DNA of 64,000 nucleotides from Variovorax sp. YR216 (GTDB lineage: Bacteria > Pseudomonadota > Gammaproteobacteria > Burkholderiales > Burkholderiaceae_C), in contig NZ_FNRO01000019.1 in assembly GCF_900107745.1 (NCBI RefSeq), positions 1 to 64,000 on the forward strand. The letters run 5' to 3'. Below the pieces are notes generated by a model that saw nothing but the letters and a program-made list of their open reading frames with translations, was not told the DNA's origin and made no database searches. This document shows positions 16,845-25,747 of the stretch, piece by piece (position 1 is the first letter of the stretch; each line of letters opens with the position of its first letter). The position numbers and the translations under genes are program-made.

Positions 16845-17939
16845 ATGACAGCCTCTCAGCCATCGGCCAGCGGCGCCGCCGCAATCCCCCAAGCCCCTGT
16901 GTGGACGGACGCGACACGCGCACAGACTTTTCAGCGCTGGATCGAGCGCATCGCACCGCAACACCGGTTGCTTCCTGATACGGTCCGACTCGCCTCCGCC
17001 GACGCCAGCTTCAGGCGCTACTTCCGCGTCAACACGAGTGACGAGGCGCTGACGCGCATCGTGATGGACGCGCCGCCGGCGCAGGAAAACAGCGCGCCGT
17101 TCGTCCATGTCGCCGAGCTCATGGCTGCCGCTGGCGTCAAGGCGCCGCACGTCCTCGAGTGGGACCGGGACAACGGCTTCCTGCTGCTCGACGACCTCGG
17201 CTTCCAGACGATGCTGGATGCGATCGACCCCGCCGATCCCCACGCCGCGCGTCCACTCTTCGAGCAGGCGATCGATAGCCTGATCCTCTGGCAGCTCGCC
17301 TCGAAGCCGGACGTGCTTCCGCCTTATGACAGGGCACTGCTCGAGCGCGAGCTCTCGCTGTTTCCGCAGTGGTACGTCAGCCAGCACCGTGGCATGGCGG
17401 TGGAAGGCAAGCTCAAGGAGCGCCTCGACCGCGCCTTCAACCTGATCGTGGAGAACAACCTGGCGGCGCCGCGCGTCTACGTGCACCGCGACTTCATGCC
17501 GCGCAACCTGATGGTCGGCAGCGGTGCGCCGCTGGGCGTGCTCGACTTCCAGGATGCGGTCCACGGCCCGATCACCTACGACATCGCGAGCCTGATGCGC
17601 GACGCCTTCCTGAGCTGGGAAGAAGACTTCGTGATCGACATGACCGTGCGCTACTGGCAGAAGGCCCGCAAGGCCGGTCTGCCGGTCGACGAGGACTTCG
17701 GTGCCTTCTATCGTGCGGTCGAGTGGATGGGTCTGCAGCGCCACCTGAAGGTCGCCGGCATCTTTGCGCGGCTCACGCTGCGCGATGGCAAGCCGAAGTA
17801 CCTGGCCGATGCCCCGCGCTTCATCGCCTACATCCGGGCCACCGCGGGCCGCTATCGGGAACTCGCGCCACTGCTGCGCGCGATCGACGAGATCGAAGGC
17901 ACGGAGCCGGTAGCCGGCTTCGCCTACGGGCGCATGTGA
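16845..17939 (+). CDS. amgK: Sugar kinase AmgK (MurNAc/GlcNAc anomeric kinase, APH fold)
   Basis: A 364-residue aminoglycoside-phosphotransferase-fold kinase. The Brenner motif VYVHRDFMPRNLMV (catalytic Asp, near residue 210) and the metal motif LGVLDFQDAVHGPITYD are intact. The position divergent from lptD-surA-rsmA is where amgK sits in pseudomonads and many betaproteobacteria. There it phosphorylates recovered N-acetylmuramic acid at C1 for the MurU salvage route to UDP-MurNAc, which bypasses fosfomycin-sensitive MurA. The usual partner murU does not follow; rsmE does, with a 4-bp overlap. The lptD gene starts 98 bp away in the opposite direction. Confidence 0.85.
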   Translation: MTASQPSASGAAAIPQAPVWTDATRAQTFQRWIERIAPQHRLLPDTVRLASADASFRRYFRVNTSDEALTRIVMDAPPAQENSAPFVHVAELMAAAGVKAPHVLEWDRDNGFLLLDDLGFQTMLDAIDPADPHAARPLFEQAIDSLILWQLASKPDVLPPYDRALLERELSLFPQWYVSQHRGMAVEGKLKERLDRAFNLIVENNLAAPRVYVHRDFMPRNLMVGSGAPLGVLDFQDAVHGPITYDIASLMRDAFLSWEEDFVIDMTVRYWQKARKAGLPVDEDFGAFYRAVEWMGLQRHLKVAGIFARLTLRDGKPKYLADAPRFIAYIRATAGRYRELAPLLRAIDEIEGTEPVAGFAYGRM

Positions 17940-18649
17940 CAGCACGCTTCCACTGCGCGGTTGCGCTCACTGCCAACAGCTCGTTCTCGCTGCCGCCCGG
18001 CGCCGCGCGCCATGTGCAGGTGCTGCGGATGCAGCCCGGCGACGCGTTGACGCTGTTCGACGGCACCGGCGGTGAATACGCCGCCAGAGTCGAACGAATG
18101 GGCCGCAGCGACGTCCAGGTGTGCGTGGGCGAACGCAATGCCGTCGAGCGCGAAGCAACGCGCGCGGTACATCTCGCGGTCGGCATGCCGGCCAACGAGC
18201 GCATGGACTGGTTGGTCGAGAAAGCCACGGAACTCGGCGTCGCCAGCATCCAGCCCTTGATGACAGCGCATGCGGTGCTTCGCCTCACTGGCGAGCGCGC
18301 CGACAAGAAGCGCGCGCACTGGGAGGCCATCGCCATCGCCGCATGCGAGCAATGCGGGCGCAACCGCGTGCCGGAAATCCACCCCGTCGAGACCTTCGCG
18401 AACTGGCTCACCGCGCAGGCCGGTGATTCGCCACGATTCATCCTCAGTCTCGCGGAAGGAACCCGCCCCGTGCGCGAACTCGCTCAGAATGAACATCGCA
18501 GTGCCTGGGTGCTGAGCGGGCCGGAAGGCGGCCTGAGCCCCACCGAGGAAAAGGATGCGATCTCGCGCGGCTTCGCGCCGCTGTCGCTCGGGCCGCGTGT
18601 CCTGCGCGCCGAGACCGCCGCGCTCGCGGCGCTCGCATTTCTTTCCTGA
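17936..18649 (+). CDS. rsmE: 16S rRNA (uracil-1498-N3)-methyltransferase RsmE
   Basis: A 237-residue SPOUT-class methyltransferase acting on U1498 of 16S rRNA. It has an N-terminal PUA-like domain (HVQVLRMQPGDALTLFDGTG), KATELGVASIQPLMT in the middle, and the C-terminal knot motifs SAWVLSGPEGGLSPTEEKDA and LSLGPRVLRAETAALAAL, which bind SAM. Translation starts at a GTG at 17936 that overlaps the amgK stop (GTGA), implying translational coupling. Confidence 0.93.
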   Translation: MTARFHCAVALTANSSFSLPPGAARHVQVLRMQPGDALTLFDGTGGEYAARVERMGRSDVQVCVGERNAVEREATRAVHLAVGMPANERMDWLVEKATELGVASIQPLMTAHAVLRLTGERADKKRAHWEAIAIAACEQCGRNRVPEIHPVETFANWLTAQAGDSPRFILSLAEGTRPVRELAQNEHRSAWVLSGPEGGLSPTEEKDAISRGFAPLSLGPRVLRAETAALAALAFLS

Positions 18650-18681
18650 CTGGCTGCAAAGCCCCCGATTCCCACGACCTC

Positions 18682-20037
18682 ATGTCATCCCGTCTTTCTT
18701 CCATCCGATTCGCGCCCGTCATGTTCGCGGTGCTCTGTGCCGCAGCCGGTGTGCAAGCCCAGAGCAACGCCGTGGCCCCGACACCTTCGCAGGTGCGGCC
18801 GGCTGTCGATCAGGCCTACACGCAGCTTCTCGCCGCACCGGCCATCAAGGACCTGCTCGAAGCGCTCAAGGCCGACCATGAGCACTCCATCGAAGACCTG
18901 AAGACGCTCACCGAAATCGAGGCGCCGCCCTTCAAGGAACAAAAGCGCGCCGAGGCCTTTCTTGCGCGCCTGAAGGCCCTCGGCCTCAGCGACGCGAGGA
19001 TCGACGCAGAAGGCAACGTCATCGGCATTCGCAAGGGCACCGGCAACGGTCCGAAACTGCTGATTTCGGCGCACCTCGACACCGTCTTCCCGGCCGGCAC
19101 CGACGTGAAGGTGAAGGAGCGCGACGGCAAGCTCCATGCGCCCGGCATCTCCGACGACACGCGCGCGCTCTCGGTGCTCCTGTCGTGGCTCAAGGTGCTG
19201 AACGACAACAAGATCCAGACGGTCGGCGACCTGATCTTCGTCGGCAACGTCGGCGAGGAAGAGCTCGGCAACCTGCGCGGGATGAAGGCCATCTTCCGCG
19301 ACCACCTCGACATCGACGGGATGGTCGGCCTCGAGCCCGCGCCGGACGGCAACGTGCTGGTGCTGGGCACGGCCAGCCACCGCTACGAGGTGAGTTTCAA
19401 GGGCCCGGGTGGCCACAGTTACGCGGCCTTCGGACAGGTGCCCAGCGCGATCCACGGGATGGGCCGGGCCATCGCGAAGATCGCCGACATCAAGACGCCG
19501 AGCTTCCCCAAGACGACCTTCACCGTCGGCCTCGTGAGCGGCGGCACCTCGGTCAACACGATCGCGCCGGACGCGCGCATGGCAGTGGACATCCGGTCCG
19601 ACGACATGGGCGCGCTGCTCGACACCGAAAAGAAGGTCCTCGCGGCGATCGACGAAGCAGTGGCGGAGGAGAACAAGCGCTGGAACGTCTCGACCCTGAG
19701 CGCAACCACCAAGCTGATCGGCGACCGGCCGGGCGGGCGCACCGGATCGGACTCGGTGGTCGTCGAGGCCGCAGTGCGCGCCAATTCCGCCTTCGGTCAC
19801 AAGACGCTGCTGACGGGGGCAAGCACCGATGCCAACGTGCCGATGTCGCTCGGCATCCCGGCGATCATCATCGGCAGCGGCGGCAAGACCGGCGGCTTTC
19901 ACGCGCTCTCCGAATGGATCGACGTGACAGATGGGTGGAAGGGCGCGCAGAATGCCTTGGTGACCGTGCTCGGACTGGTCGGCGTACAGGGTGTCAGCGA
20001 ACCACTGCTGCCGAAGCGCCCGCCGCGTTCCCGGTAG
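18682..20037 (+). CDS. Exported M20-family metallopeptidase
   Basis: A 451-residue precursor with a signal peptide (FAPVMFAVLCAAAGVQAQS). Metal-binding motifs of the M20/M25/M40 fold are all present: LLISAHLDTVFPAG, GISDDTRALSVLLSWL (bridging Asp), NVGEEELGNLRGM (catalytic and metal-binding Glu pair), DGMVGLEP, and a late His in GGFHALSEWID. The dimerisation lid starts at GTASHRYEVSFKGPGGHSY. It is probably a periplasmic peptidase or amidohydrolase; the substrate cannot be read from sequence. It starts 32 bp after rsmE and may be transcribed with it. Confidence 0.85.
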   Translation: MSSRLSSIRFAPVMFAVLCAAAGVQAQSNAVAPTPSQVRPAVDQAYTQLLAAPAIKDLLEALKADHEHSIEDLKTLTEIEAPPFKEQKRAEAFLARLKALGLSDARIDAEGNVIGIRKGTGNGPKLLISAHLDTVFPAGTDVKVKERDGKLHAPGISDDTRALSVLLSWLKVLNDNKIQTVGDLIFVGNVGEEELGNLRGMKAIFRDHLDIDGMVGLEPAPDGNVLVLGTASHRYEVSFKGPGGHSYAAFGQVPSAIHGMGRAIAKIADIKTPSFPKTTFTVGLVSGGTSVNTIAPDARMAVDIRSDDMGALLDTEKKVLAAIDEAVAEENKRWNVSTLSATTKLIGDRPGGRTGSDSVVVEAAVRANSAFGHKTLLTGASTDANVPMSLGIPAIIIGSGGKTGGFHALSEWIDVTDGWKGAQNALVTVLGLVGVQGVSEPLLPKRPPRSR

Positions 20038-20075
20038 GGGCGCATCCCTTCCATTGCATCTCAGAGGAGCCCATC

Positions 20076-20543
20076 ATGGGATTGCTCGATTCGGTTCTCG
20101 GACAAGTGCTCGGCGGCGGCCAGCCGCAGCCACAGGCAGGCGGTATCGGTAGTCTCGGCGGCCCTGCGGGACTGGGTGATCTGGGCAACATCGCCGGCGC
20201 GCTCGGCGGACTGCTTGCCAACAATGGCGAACAAGGCGGATTGGGCGGCCTGGTGTCGAAGTTCGAGCAGGCCGGCATGGGCGACGTCATCGGCTCGTGG
20301 ATCGGCCATGGCGAGAACGCGCCGATTTCGGGCGGGCAGCTCCACAGTGTGCTCGGCGACGACGCGGTCTCGGGCATCGCGCAGAAACTGGGCATGAACA
20401 GCGCGACCCTCCTGCCGTTGCTGGCCACGCTGCTACCCACGTTGATCGACCATCTGACGCCCAAAGGCCAGGTGCCGGCGGAAGGACTAGGCAACCATGA
20501 CGATCTGCTCGCTTCGTTGAGCGGCTTTCTCCAGAAGAGTTGA
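20076..20543 (+). CDS. YidB/DUF937 family protein
   Basis: 155 residues. It starts MGLLDSVLGQVLGGGQ, has a Gly-rich central segment (GLGDLGNIAGALGGLLANNG) and the DUF937 core FEQAGMGDVIGSWIGHGEN followed by LGDDAVSGIAQKLGM. It has no signal peptide. Function is unknown; family members are common in proteobacteria as small, probably helical cytosolic proteins. CAGAGGAG precedes the ATG by about seven bases, and a strong terminator follows at 20578. Confidence 0.88.
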   Translation: MGLLDSVLGQVLGGGQPQPQAGGIGSLGGPAGLGDLGNIAGALGGLLANNGEQGGLGGLVSKFEQAGMGDVIGSWIGHGENAPISGGQLHSVLGDDAVSGIAQKLGMNSATLLPLLATLLPTLIDHLTPKGQVPAEGLGNHDDLLASLSGFLQKS

Positions 20544-20577
20544 CGGGCGCACCGCACCGCTTCTTTCCAGCAGGATG

Positions 20578-20600
20578 ATGGCGCCGCGAGGCGCCATTTT
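20578..20600 (+). terminator. Intrinsic terminator after the yidB-like gene
   Basis: ATGGCGCC-GCGA-GGCGCCAT, an 8-bp GC-rich stem closed by a GNRA tetraloop and followed by TTTT. It separates the yidB-like gene from the MFS gene. Confidence 0.75.
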
Positions 20601-20626
20601 CATGAGTCCACCGCACAACAACTCCA

Positions 20627-21796
20627 ATGAACCGCAATCTCTGGCTGCTCACCTTCTGCCAAGGCCTCTTCCTCACGAACAACGTCGCCTTCATCGCCAT
20701 CAACGGCCTCGTCGGCCTCTCGCTCGCGCCGCGCGGATGGATGGCGACGCTGCCGGTCATGGCCTATGTGGTCGGCGGTGCGCTGTCGACGGGGCTCGTG
20801 GCACGCACACAGCAACGCTTCGGCCGGCGACGCTCTTTCCAGATCGGGCTGGTCGTGGCCCTGATTGCCGCCTTGCTTTGCGCACAGGCGGCGGTATGGA
20901 AGGAGTTCTGGCTCCTGTGCCTGGCGACCGTCGTGGCCGGCTACTACAACGCGAACGCCAATCTCTACCGTTTTGCCGCCGCCGAACTCGCCGCGCCCGA
21001 CTGGCGCGAGAAGGCGGTCTCCCTGGTGATGGCTGGCGGCCTGATCGGCGCCGTCGCCGGCCCGAACCTCGCAGCGGTCACCCGCAACTGGTTCGAGGTG
21101 CCTTTTGCCGGTGCGTACATCGCGCTGGCCGTCGTCGTGCTGATGTCGATGGCGATGATGCAGTTCATCGACTTTCCCGCACCGCCGGCGAAAAGCGCCA
21201 CGGCCGGTGGCCGCCCGCTCGCGGAGATCGCGCGCCAACCGTCATTCATCGTGGCCGCGGTCGCCGGCTCGCTCGGCTTCGGCGTGATGAACCTCCTGAT
21301 GGCCGCCACGCCGATCGCAATGCAAGTCTGCAGCCTTCCCTTCGAAGACGTCGCGTTCGTTCTCGAATGGCACGTGATCGGCATGTTCGCACCGGGCTTC
21401 TTCACGGGCCATCTGATTCGGCGCCTCGGCGTGTTGCCGGTGATGGGCACCGGGCTGCTGCTCAATCTGGCATGCGTTGCGGTTGCCCTGTCCGGCGTGG
21501 AACTGCAGCAGTTCGTGATCGCGCTGTTCCTGCTGGGCATCGGGTGGAACTTCCTCTTCACCGGCGCCACCACGCTTTCATTGACCACCTTCACGGCCCA
21601 GGAGAAGGACCGGGCACAGGGCGCGCTCAACTTCTGCATGTTCGCCACGCTTGCGGTCACGTCGTTCGCGTCCGGTGTCCTGGTCACGACGCAGGGCTGG
21701 CGTCTGCTGAACTTCGGATCGCTGGTGCCGCTCGCGCTGACCGGGTTCGCGCTGCTCTGGCTCGCGCGCCGGCGGATCTCGCCCGCGACCGCCTAG
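20627..21796 (+). CDS. MFS transporter
   Basis: A 389-residue inner-membrane protein with about twelve hydrophobic helices. The cytoplasmic loop between helices 2 and 3 carries the degenerate MFS signature QQRFGRRRSFQIG. No ligand-specific motif is visible, so the substrate is unknown. The gene is convergent with the alpha/beta hydrolase gene and their stop codons overlap by 4 bp (21793-21796). Confidence 0.88.
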   Translation: MNRNLWLLTFCQGLFLTNNVAFIAINGLVGLSLAPRGWMATLPVMAYVVGGALSTGLVARTQQRFGRRRSFQIGLVVALIAALLCAQAAVWKEFWLLCLATVVAGYYNANANLYRFAAAELAAPDWREKAVSLVMAGGLIGAVAGPNLAAVTRNWFEVPFAGAYIALAVVVLMSMAMMQFIDFPAPPAKSATAGGRPLAEIARQPSFIVAAVAGSLGFGVMNLLMAATPIAMQVCSLPFEDVAFVLEWHVIGMFAPGFFTGHLIRRLGVLPVMGTGLLLNLACVAVALSGVELQQFVIALFLLGIGWNFLFTGATTLSLTTFTAQEKDRAQGALNFCMFATLAVTSFASGVLVTTQGWRLLNFGSLVPLALTGFALLWLARRRISPATA

Positions 21797-22638
21797 GGTC
21801 TGGCGAAGCGTTCGTCGAGCCAGCGGCGGAGCCGTTCGAAGACGGGCCCGGCCTCACGCTCGTTGAAGATCTCGTGGTAGTGGTCGACGTAGCAGGTCGT
21901 ACTGACCATCTCGGGCGGCGCGGCCTGCGCGAAAGAGCGACTACCGGCCGGATTCACGAGCCGATCGTCGCCCGCGTAGATCAGCAGGGTGGGCACTGCC
22001 CATCGAGGCGCCGCGGCTTGCACGTTGACGCCCTCATCTGCAAGGAATTTCGCGAGACGCGCGCCGATGCGGTCATGGCACAGCGCGTCGGCCCCGTAGG
22101 CCTGCGCAACGGCCGGATCGTGCGAGAGGTATTGCAGGTCGAGCCCATTGCCCACGCGCAGCGCCGGCGCGATGCGTGAAAGCGTCGCGACCAGGAATTT
22201 CTGGAACGCGCTCAGTCCCGCATCGAGCGCCGGTGACGACAGCACCAGCGCATCGACCTTGCGCACCCCGCGCGCGACGAAGCTTGCCGCCACCAGCCCG
22301 CCCAGGCTGTGCCCGAGCAGCACCACTGGCAAGGCCGGGTACGCGCGCCGCGTGCCGTCGATCACGAGTGCGAGATCGTCGATGAGCCGATGCGCCGTCG
22401 GCAGTCCGCCGCGTGCACCGCTGGATGCGCCGTGCCCATGGTGATCGACGGCGCGAACCTCGAAGCCCCAGTCGTTGAGCCGCTCGGCGACGTGCGCGTA
22501 ACGGCCCGCATGCTCGCCGAGCCCATGGACCACGACGACCACCGCCCGTGCGGCGCCGGACGCCACGTGCCAATCGCGCACCGCCAGCGTCTCGCCGTCG
22601 GGCGTACGAAGCGTGTGGCGCGCGGGCTGCGACCTCAA
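21793..22638 (-). CDS. Alpha/beta hydrolase, monoacylglycerol lipase/lysophospholipase type
   Basis: 281 residues. The catalytic triad is visible: the nucleophile elbow LLGHSLGGLVA (Ser near 116), Asp in YAGDDRLVNPAGS and His in DHYHEIFNE. The oxyanion motif VVVHGLGEHAGRYAHVAERL near residue 35 is the hallmark of the PldB/monoglyceride lipase group. No signal peptide is present. Its ATG overlaps the stop of the preceding M20 peptidase gene (ATGA), so the two are co-translated. Confidence 0.9.
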   Translation of the reverse strand: MRSQPARHTLRTPDGETLAVRDWHVASGAARAVVVVVHGLGEHAGRYAHVAERLNDWGFEVRAVDHHGHGASSGARGGLPTAHRLIDDLALVIDGTRRAYPALPVVLLGHSLGGLVAASFVARGVRKVDALVLSSPALDAGLSAFQKFLVATLSRIAPALRVGNGLDLQYLSHDPAVAQAYGADALCHDRIGARLAKFLADEGVNVQAAAPRWAVPTLLIYAGDDRLVNPAGSRSFAQAAPPEMVSTTCYVDHYHEIFNEREAGPVFERLRRWLDERFARP

Positions 22639-24131
22639 GCGACGACGCCGCCGGCCGCCACCGGCAATGCGGCGATGACCTCCGCCACGGCGGCGGTCAG
22701 CTTCTTCGCATACGGCACGTGCAGGAATTCATTGGGTCCGTGCGCATTGCTCTTCGGGCCCAGCACGCCGCAGACCATCATCTGAGCCTTGGGGAATCCG
22801 ACGCTGAGCATGTTCATCAGCGGGATGGTGCCGCCTTGCCCGATATAGCCGCAGTCCGCGCCGAAGTGCGCGCGCGATGCGGCGTTGAGCGCGCGTTCGA
22901 ACCACGGTGCGGTCTCCGGCGCATTCCATCCGGTCGCGCCGCCGTGGCTGTCGAACGTGACCTTGGCCTGATAAGGCGCGTTGTCTTCGAGCAGCGTCTT
23001 GAGTTGCTGTACTGCTTTGTCCGCGTCGACCAACGGGGGAAGGCGCAGCGACAGCTTGAATGCGGTGTACGGACGCAGCACGTTGCCCGCGTCCTTCAAT
23101 GCCGGGAAGCCTTCGGCACCGGTGACGGAGAGCGTCGGCTTCCAGGTGCGATTGAGCAGCGCCTCGACCGGATCGGTCGTGGTCGGCAAGGCGAAGGCGG
23201 TTGCGCCGCCGCAGTCGTAATGCGCCCAGGGGAAGCGCTTGTAGACCTCTTCGCCAAGAATTGCGGCTGTTGCCTTGGCTTGTGCCAACCGTTCGGTGGG
23301 CACCTCGCAATGGAAGCTTTGAGGCAGAAGGCGACCGGTCTTGCTGTCTTCGAGACGGTCGAGCACCTGCCGCATGATGCGGAAGCTCGAAGGCACGAGC
23401 CCCGAGGCATCGCCCGAATGAACACCTTCCGTGAGGATCTCGACCTTCAGCGTGCCGCTGGCCATGCCGCGCAACGAGGTGGTGAGCCAGAGCTGGTCGT
23501 AGTTGCCCGCACCGGAATCGAGGCAGATGACGAGCGACACCTCGCCCAGGCGCGGGCGCAATGCATCCACGTAAGGCAGCAGGTCATACGAACCGGACTC
23601 CTCGCAGGTCTCGATGATCCCGACGATGCGCGGGTGCGCAGCGCCCTGCGCCTTGAGGGCCTGGATCGCCGCGACGCTCGCGTACACCGCATAGCCGTCG
23701 TCCGCGCCGCCACGGCCGTAGAGCAGGCCGTTTTCGTACTTGGGCGTCCACGGGCCGAGGTCGTTGCGCCAACCGGTGAACTCGGGCTGCTTGTCGAGGT
23801 GGCCGTACATCAGCACGGTTTCCGTCATGCTCGTTCCTGTGGCCGGTACCTCGAAGAAGAGCACCGGCGTGCGGCCTTCGAGCCGCACGATCTCGAGCTT
23901 GAGGCCCTCGATCTTCTGCGCCTCGACCCACGCAGCCGCGTTGCGCAGCACGGTCTCGAGGTAGCCGTTCTGCACCCATTCCTTGTCGAAGCCCGGCGAC
24001 TTGGCCGGGATCGCGATGTAGTCGGTGAGTTGCCGGACGATGTCGTTGTCCCACTTGGAAGAGACGTCGGAGAGCGCGCGCTCGGCGTCGAGCAGGCCGG
24101 CGGGCATTTCGCGATGGAGGGGGGCGTTCAT
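22635..24131 (-). CDS. Cytosolic M20-family dipeptidase/carboxypeptidase-like enzyme
   Basis: 498 residues without a signal peptide. M20 motifs are intact: VLMYGHLDKQPEF (His-x-Asp), GRGGADDGYAVYASVAA (bridging Asp), GIIETCEESGS (Glu pair) and LDSGAGNYDQLWLTTSLRG. It resembles the carnosinase/CNDP-type branch that acts on dipeptides. Its ATG lies 122 bp from the divergent DUF72 gene. It has a 4-bp overlap with the following hydrolase gene. Confidence 0.87.
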   Translation of the reverse strand: MNAPLHREMPAGLLDAERALSDVSSKWDNDIVRQLTDYIAIPAKSPGFDKEWVQNGYLETVLRNAAAWVEAQKIEGLKLEIVRLEGRTPVLFFEVPATGTSMTETVLMYGHLDKQPEFTGWRNDLGPWTPKYENGLLYGRGGADDGYAVYASVAAIQALKAQGAAHPRIVGIIETCEESGSYDLLPYVDALRPRLGEVSLVICLDSGAGNYDQLWLTTSLRGMASGTLKVEILTEGVHSGDASGLVPSSFRIMRQVLDRLEDSKTGRLLPQSFHCEVPTERLAQAKATAAILGEEVYKRFPWAHYDCGGATAFALPTTTDPVEALLNRTWKPTLSVTGAEGFPALKDAGNVLRPYTAFKLSLRLPPLVDADKAVQQLKTLLEDNAPYQAKVTFDSHGGATGWNAPETAPWFERALNAASRAHFGADCGYIGQGGTIPLMNMLSVGFPKAQMMVCGVLGPKSNAHGPNEFLHVPYAKKLTAAVAEVIAALPVAAGGVVA

Positions 24132-24253
24132 TGAAAGGGACTCCGCGGGGTGAGAAGAACGATGTTAGTGCGTATCGGCACCGCACGTGCGAGTGACAAC
24201 CCGCCACCGTATGCGCTAAAAGGCGGGCTTCGCCATTGCTCCCGAGGACTGCC

Positions 24254-25075
24254 ATGCCCGCGCACACCGAGGTCTCCGCAACGCAACGCATCCGCGTCGG
24301 CATCGGCGGGTGGACTTACGAGCCATGGCGCGACAACTTCTATCCGGCCGGCCTTCCGCATGCGCAGGAACTCCACTACGCGAGCCGCCACCTCACCGCG
24401 ATCGAGGTCAACGGCACCTACTACAGCACTTTCAAGCCCGCGAGTTTCAAGAAGTGGCACGACGAGACGCCCGAGGACTTCGTGTTCTCGCTCAAGGCCT
24501 CCCGCTTCTCGACCAATCGCAAGGCGCTCGCGACGGCCGGCGATTCGATCCGCCGTTTCGTCGAGAGTGGCATTGGTGAGCTCGGCAGCAAGCTGGGGCC
24601 GATCGTGTGGCAGTTCATGCCCACGAAAGTCTTCGATCCCGAGGATCTCGCCGGCTTCCTCGAACTGCTGCCCAAGAAGGAGGGAAGCCGCGCATTGCGG
24701 CACGTGCTCGACGTGCGGCACGAGAGCTTCCGCACGGCCGAGTACGTCGCATTGGCGCGAAAGTACAAGGTGGCGACGGTGTTCACGGATTCGCCGAAGT
24801 TTCCTTCGATTGCCGACCTCACGGGCGACTTCGTGTACGCGCGCCTGATGAACAGCGACGCAAAGCACGCCGCCGGCTATGCACCAAAGGCGCTCGACGA
24901 GTGGGCCGATGCCGCCAGAACCTGGGCGAAGGGCGGCGTGCCTTCTTCGCTCGCATGGGTCGACGAAGGCAGGCAGAAGGCTTCGGATGCGCGTGACGTC
25001 TTCGTCTTCTTCATCAACGGCGCAAAAGAAAAGGCACCGGCGGCTGCCGGTGCCTTGATCGAGCGGTTGCGCTGA
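24254..25075 (+). CDS. DUF72 (YecE) family protein
   Basis: 273 residues with a TIM-barrel-type DUF72 pattern: RVGIGGWTYEPWRDNFYPAG at the N-terminus, EVNGTYYSTFKPASFKKWH, FSLKASRFSTN, GPIVWQFMPTKVFD, and HVLDVRHESF. The biochemical function is unknown, although the fold and conserved acidic residues suggest a hydrolase or endonuclease-like activity. The ATG at 24254 has CGAGGA seven bases upstream and is preferred to a TTG at 24236. The last 40 bp contain a strong hairpin (CACCGGCGGCTGCCGGTG) that may act as a terminator. Confidence 0.88.
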   Translation: MPAHTEVSATQRIRVGIGGWTYEPWRDNFYPAGLPHAQELHYASRHLTAIEVNGTYYSTFKPASFKKWHDETPEDFVFSLKASRFSTNRKALATAGDSIRRFVESGIGELGSKLGPIVWQFMPTKVFDPEDLAGFLELLPKKEGSRALRHVLDVRHESFRTAEYVALARKYKVATVFTDSPKFPSIADLTGDFVYARLMNSDAKHAAGYAPKALDEWADAARTWAKGGVPSSLAWVDEGRQKASDARDVFVFFINGAKEKAPAAAGALIERLR

Positions 25076-25082
25076 ACGCGAC

Positions 25083-25616
25083 TCAGGCCGCGGCCTGCAG
25101 CGCGGACGTCGCGGGCTTGCTGCCCGAGGTCGCGGCGCCGAAGCTGATCTCGCCGGAAAGCTGGCCGCCTTCCTCGATGATGATCTTGCCGTAGCGGATC
25201 TTGCCGGTGACCTTGCCGGTCGAGTGGATCACGAGCTTCTCGCGAACGGTCAGGTTGCCGTCGAACAAGCCGCGGATCTCGGCGATGTCGATCTCGGCCG
25301 AGCCCTTGAAGGCACCCTGCTCGGCGATCTGCATCACGCGCGAATCCATCGTTGCCTCGACCAGGCCTTCGACCACGAGCGTGTCGCAGTCGGTGATCTC
25401 GACGCCCTTGAGCTTGATGTTCGGGCCGACGGTGAGCTTGCTGCCGCCTTCCTTGGCGACGCTTGCAGCGGCGTTGGCGGCTTGCGTGGTGAGGGAAGAG
25501 GGATTGACGGGCGTGCCCGAGAGATTGGTGCCGGAACCCATCAGCGGCGCGGGACGGGACGTGAGATTGTCGGCGTCGCGATCACGCTTGCCGAAGAAGG
25601 GGGACTGTGTGGCCAA
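25083..25616 (-). CDS. Bactofilin (polymer-forming cytoskeletal protein)
   Basis: 177 residues. A disordered N-terminus precedes a central right-handed beta-helix domain of about 100 residues with the repeating pattern expected for bactofilins (LVVEGLVEATMDSRVMQI, GSAEIDIAEIRGLFDGNLTV, TGKVTGKIRYGKIII, GGQLSGEISFG). It lacks a membrane segment. Bactofilins polymerise without nucleotide and often position cell-wall enzymes. It is convergent with the DUF72 gene, with 7 bp between stops. Confidence 0.93.
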   Translation of the reverse strand: MATQSPFFGKRDRDADNLTSRPAPLMGSGTNLSGTPVNPSSLTTQAANAAASVAKEGGSKLTVGPNIKLKGVEITDCDTLVVEGLVEATMDSRVMQIAEQGAFKGSAEIDIAEIRGLFDGNLTVREKLVIHSTGKVTGKIRYGKIIIEEGGQLSGEISFGAATSGSKPATSALQAAA

Positions 25617-25747
25617 TGGGGAGCTCCTCGAAAACGCCTATCCTAAGAACGCCATTACGGCTGGCGGCACTTCATTGCGCAAGAGGCGTAACCGAATAAG
25701 TCATACAAGAGCGCGAATGGACACTTTCGTGTTCTCTCTGTGCCTTG

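Noticed and set aside
16747..16956. Upstream start codons for lptD
   Set aside because: They would place 70 non-hydrophobic residues before the signal peptide and overlap the divergent amgK gene.
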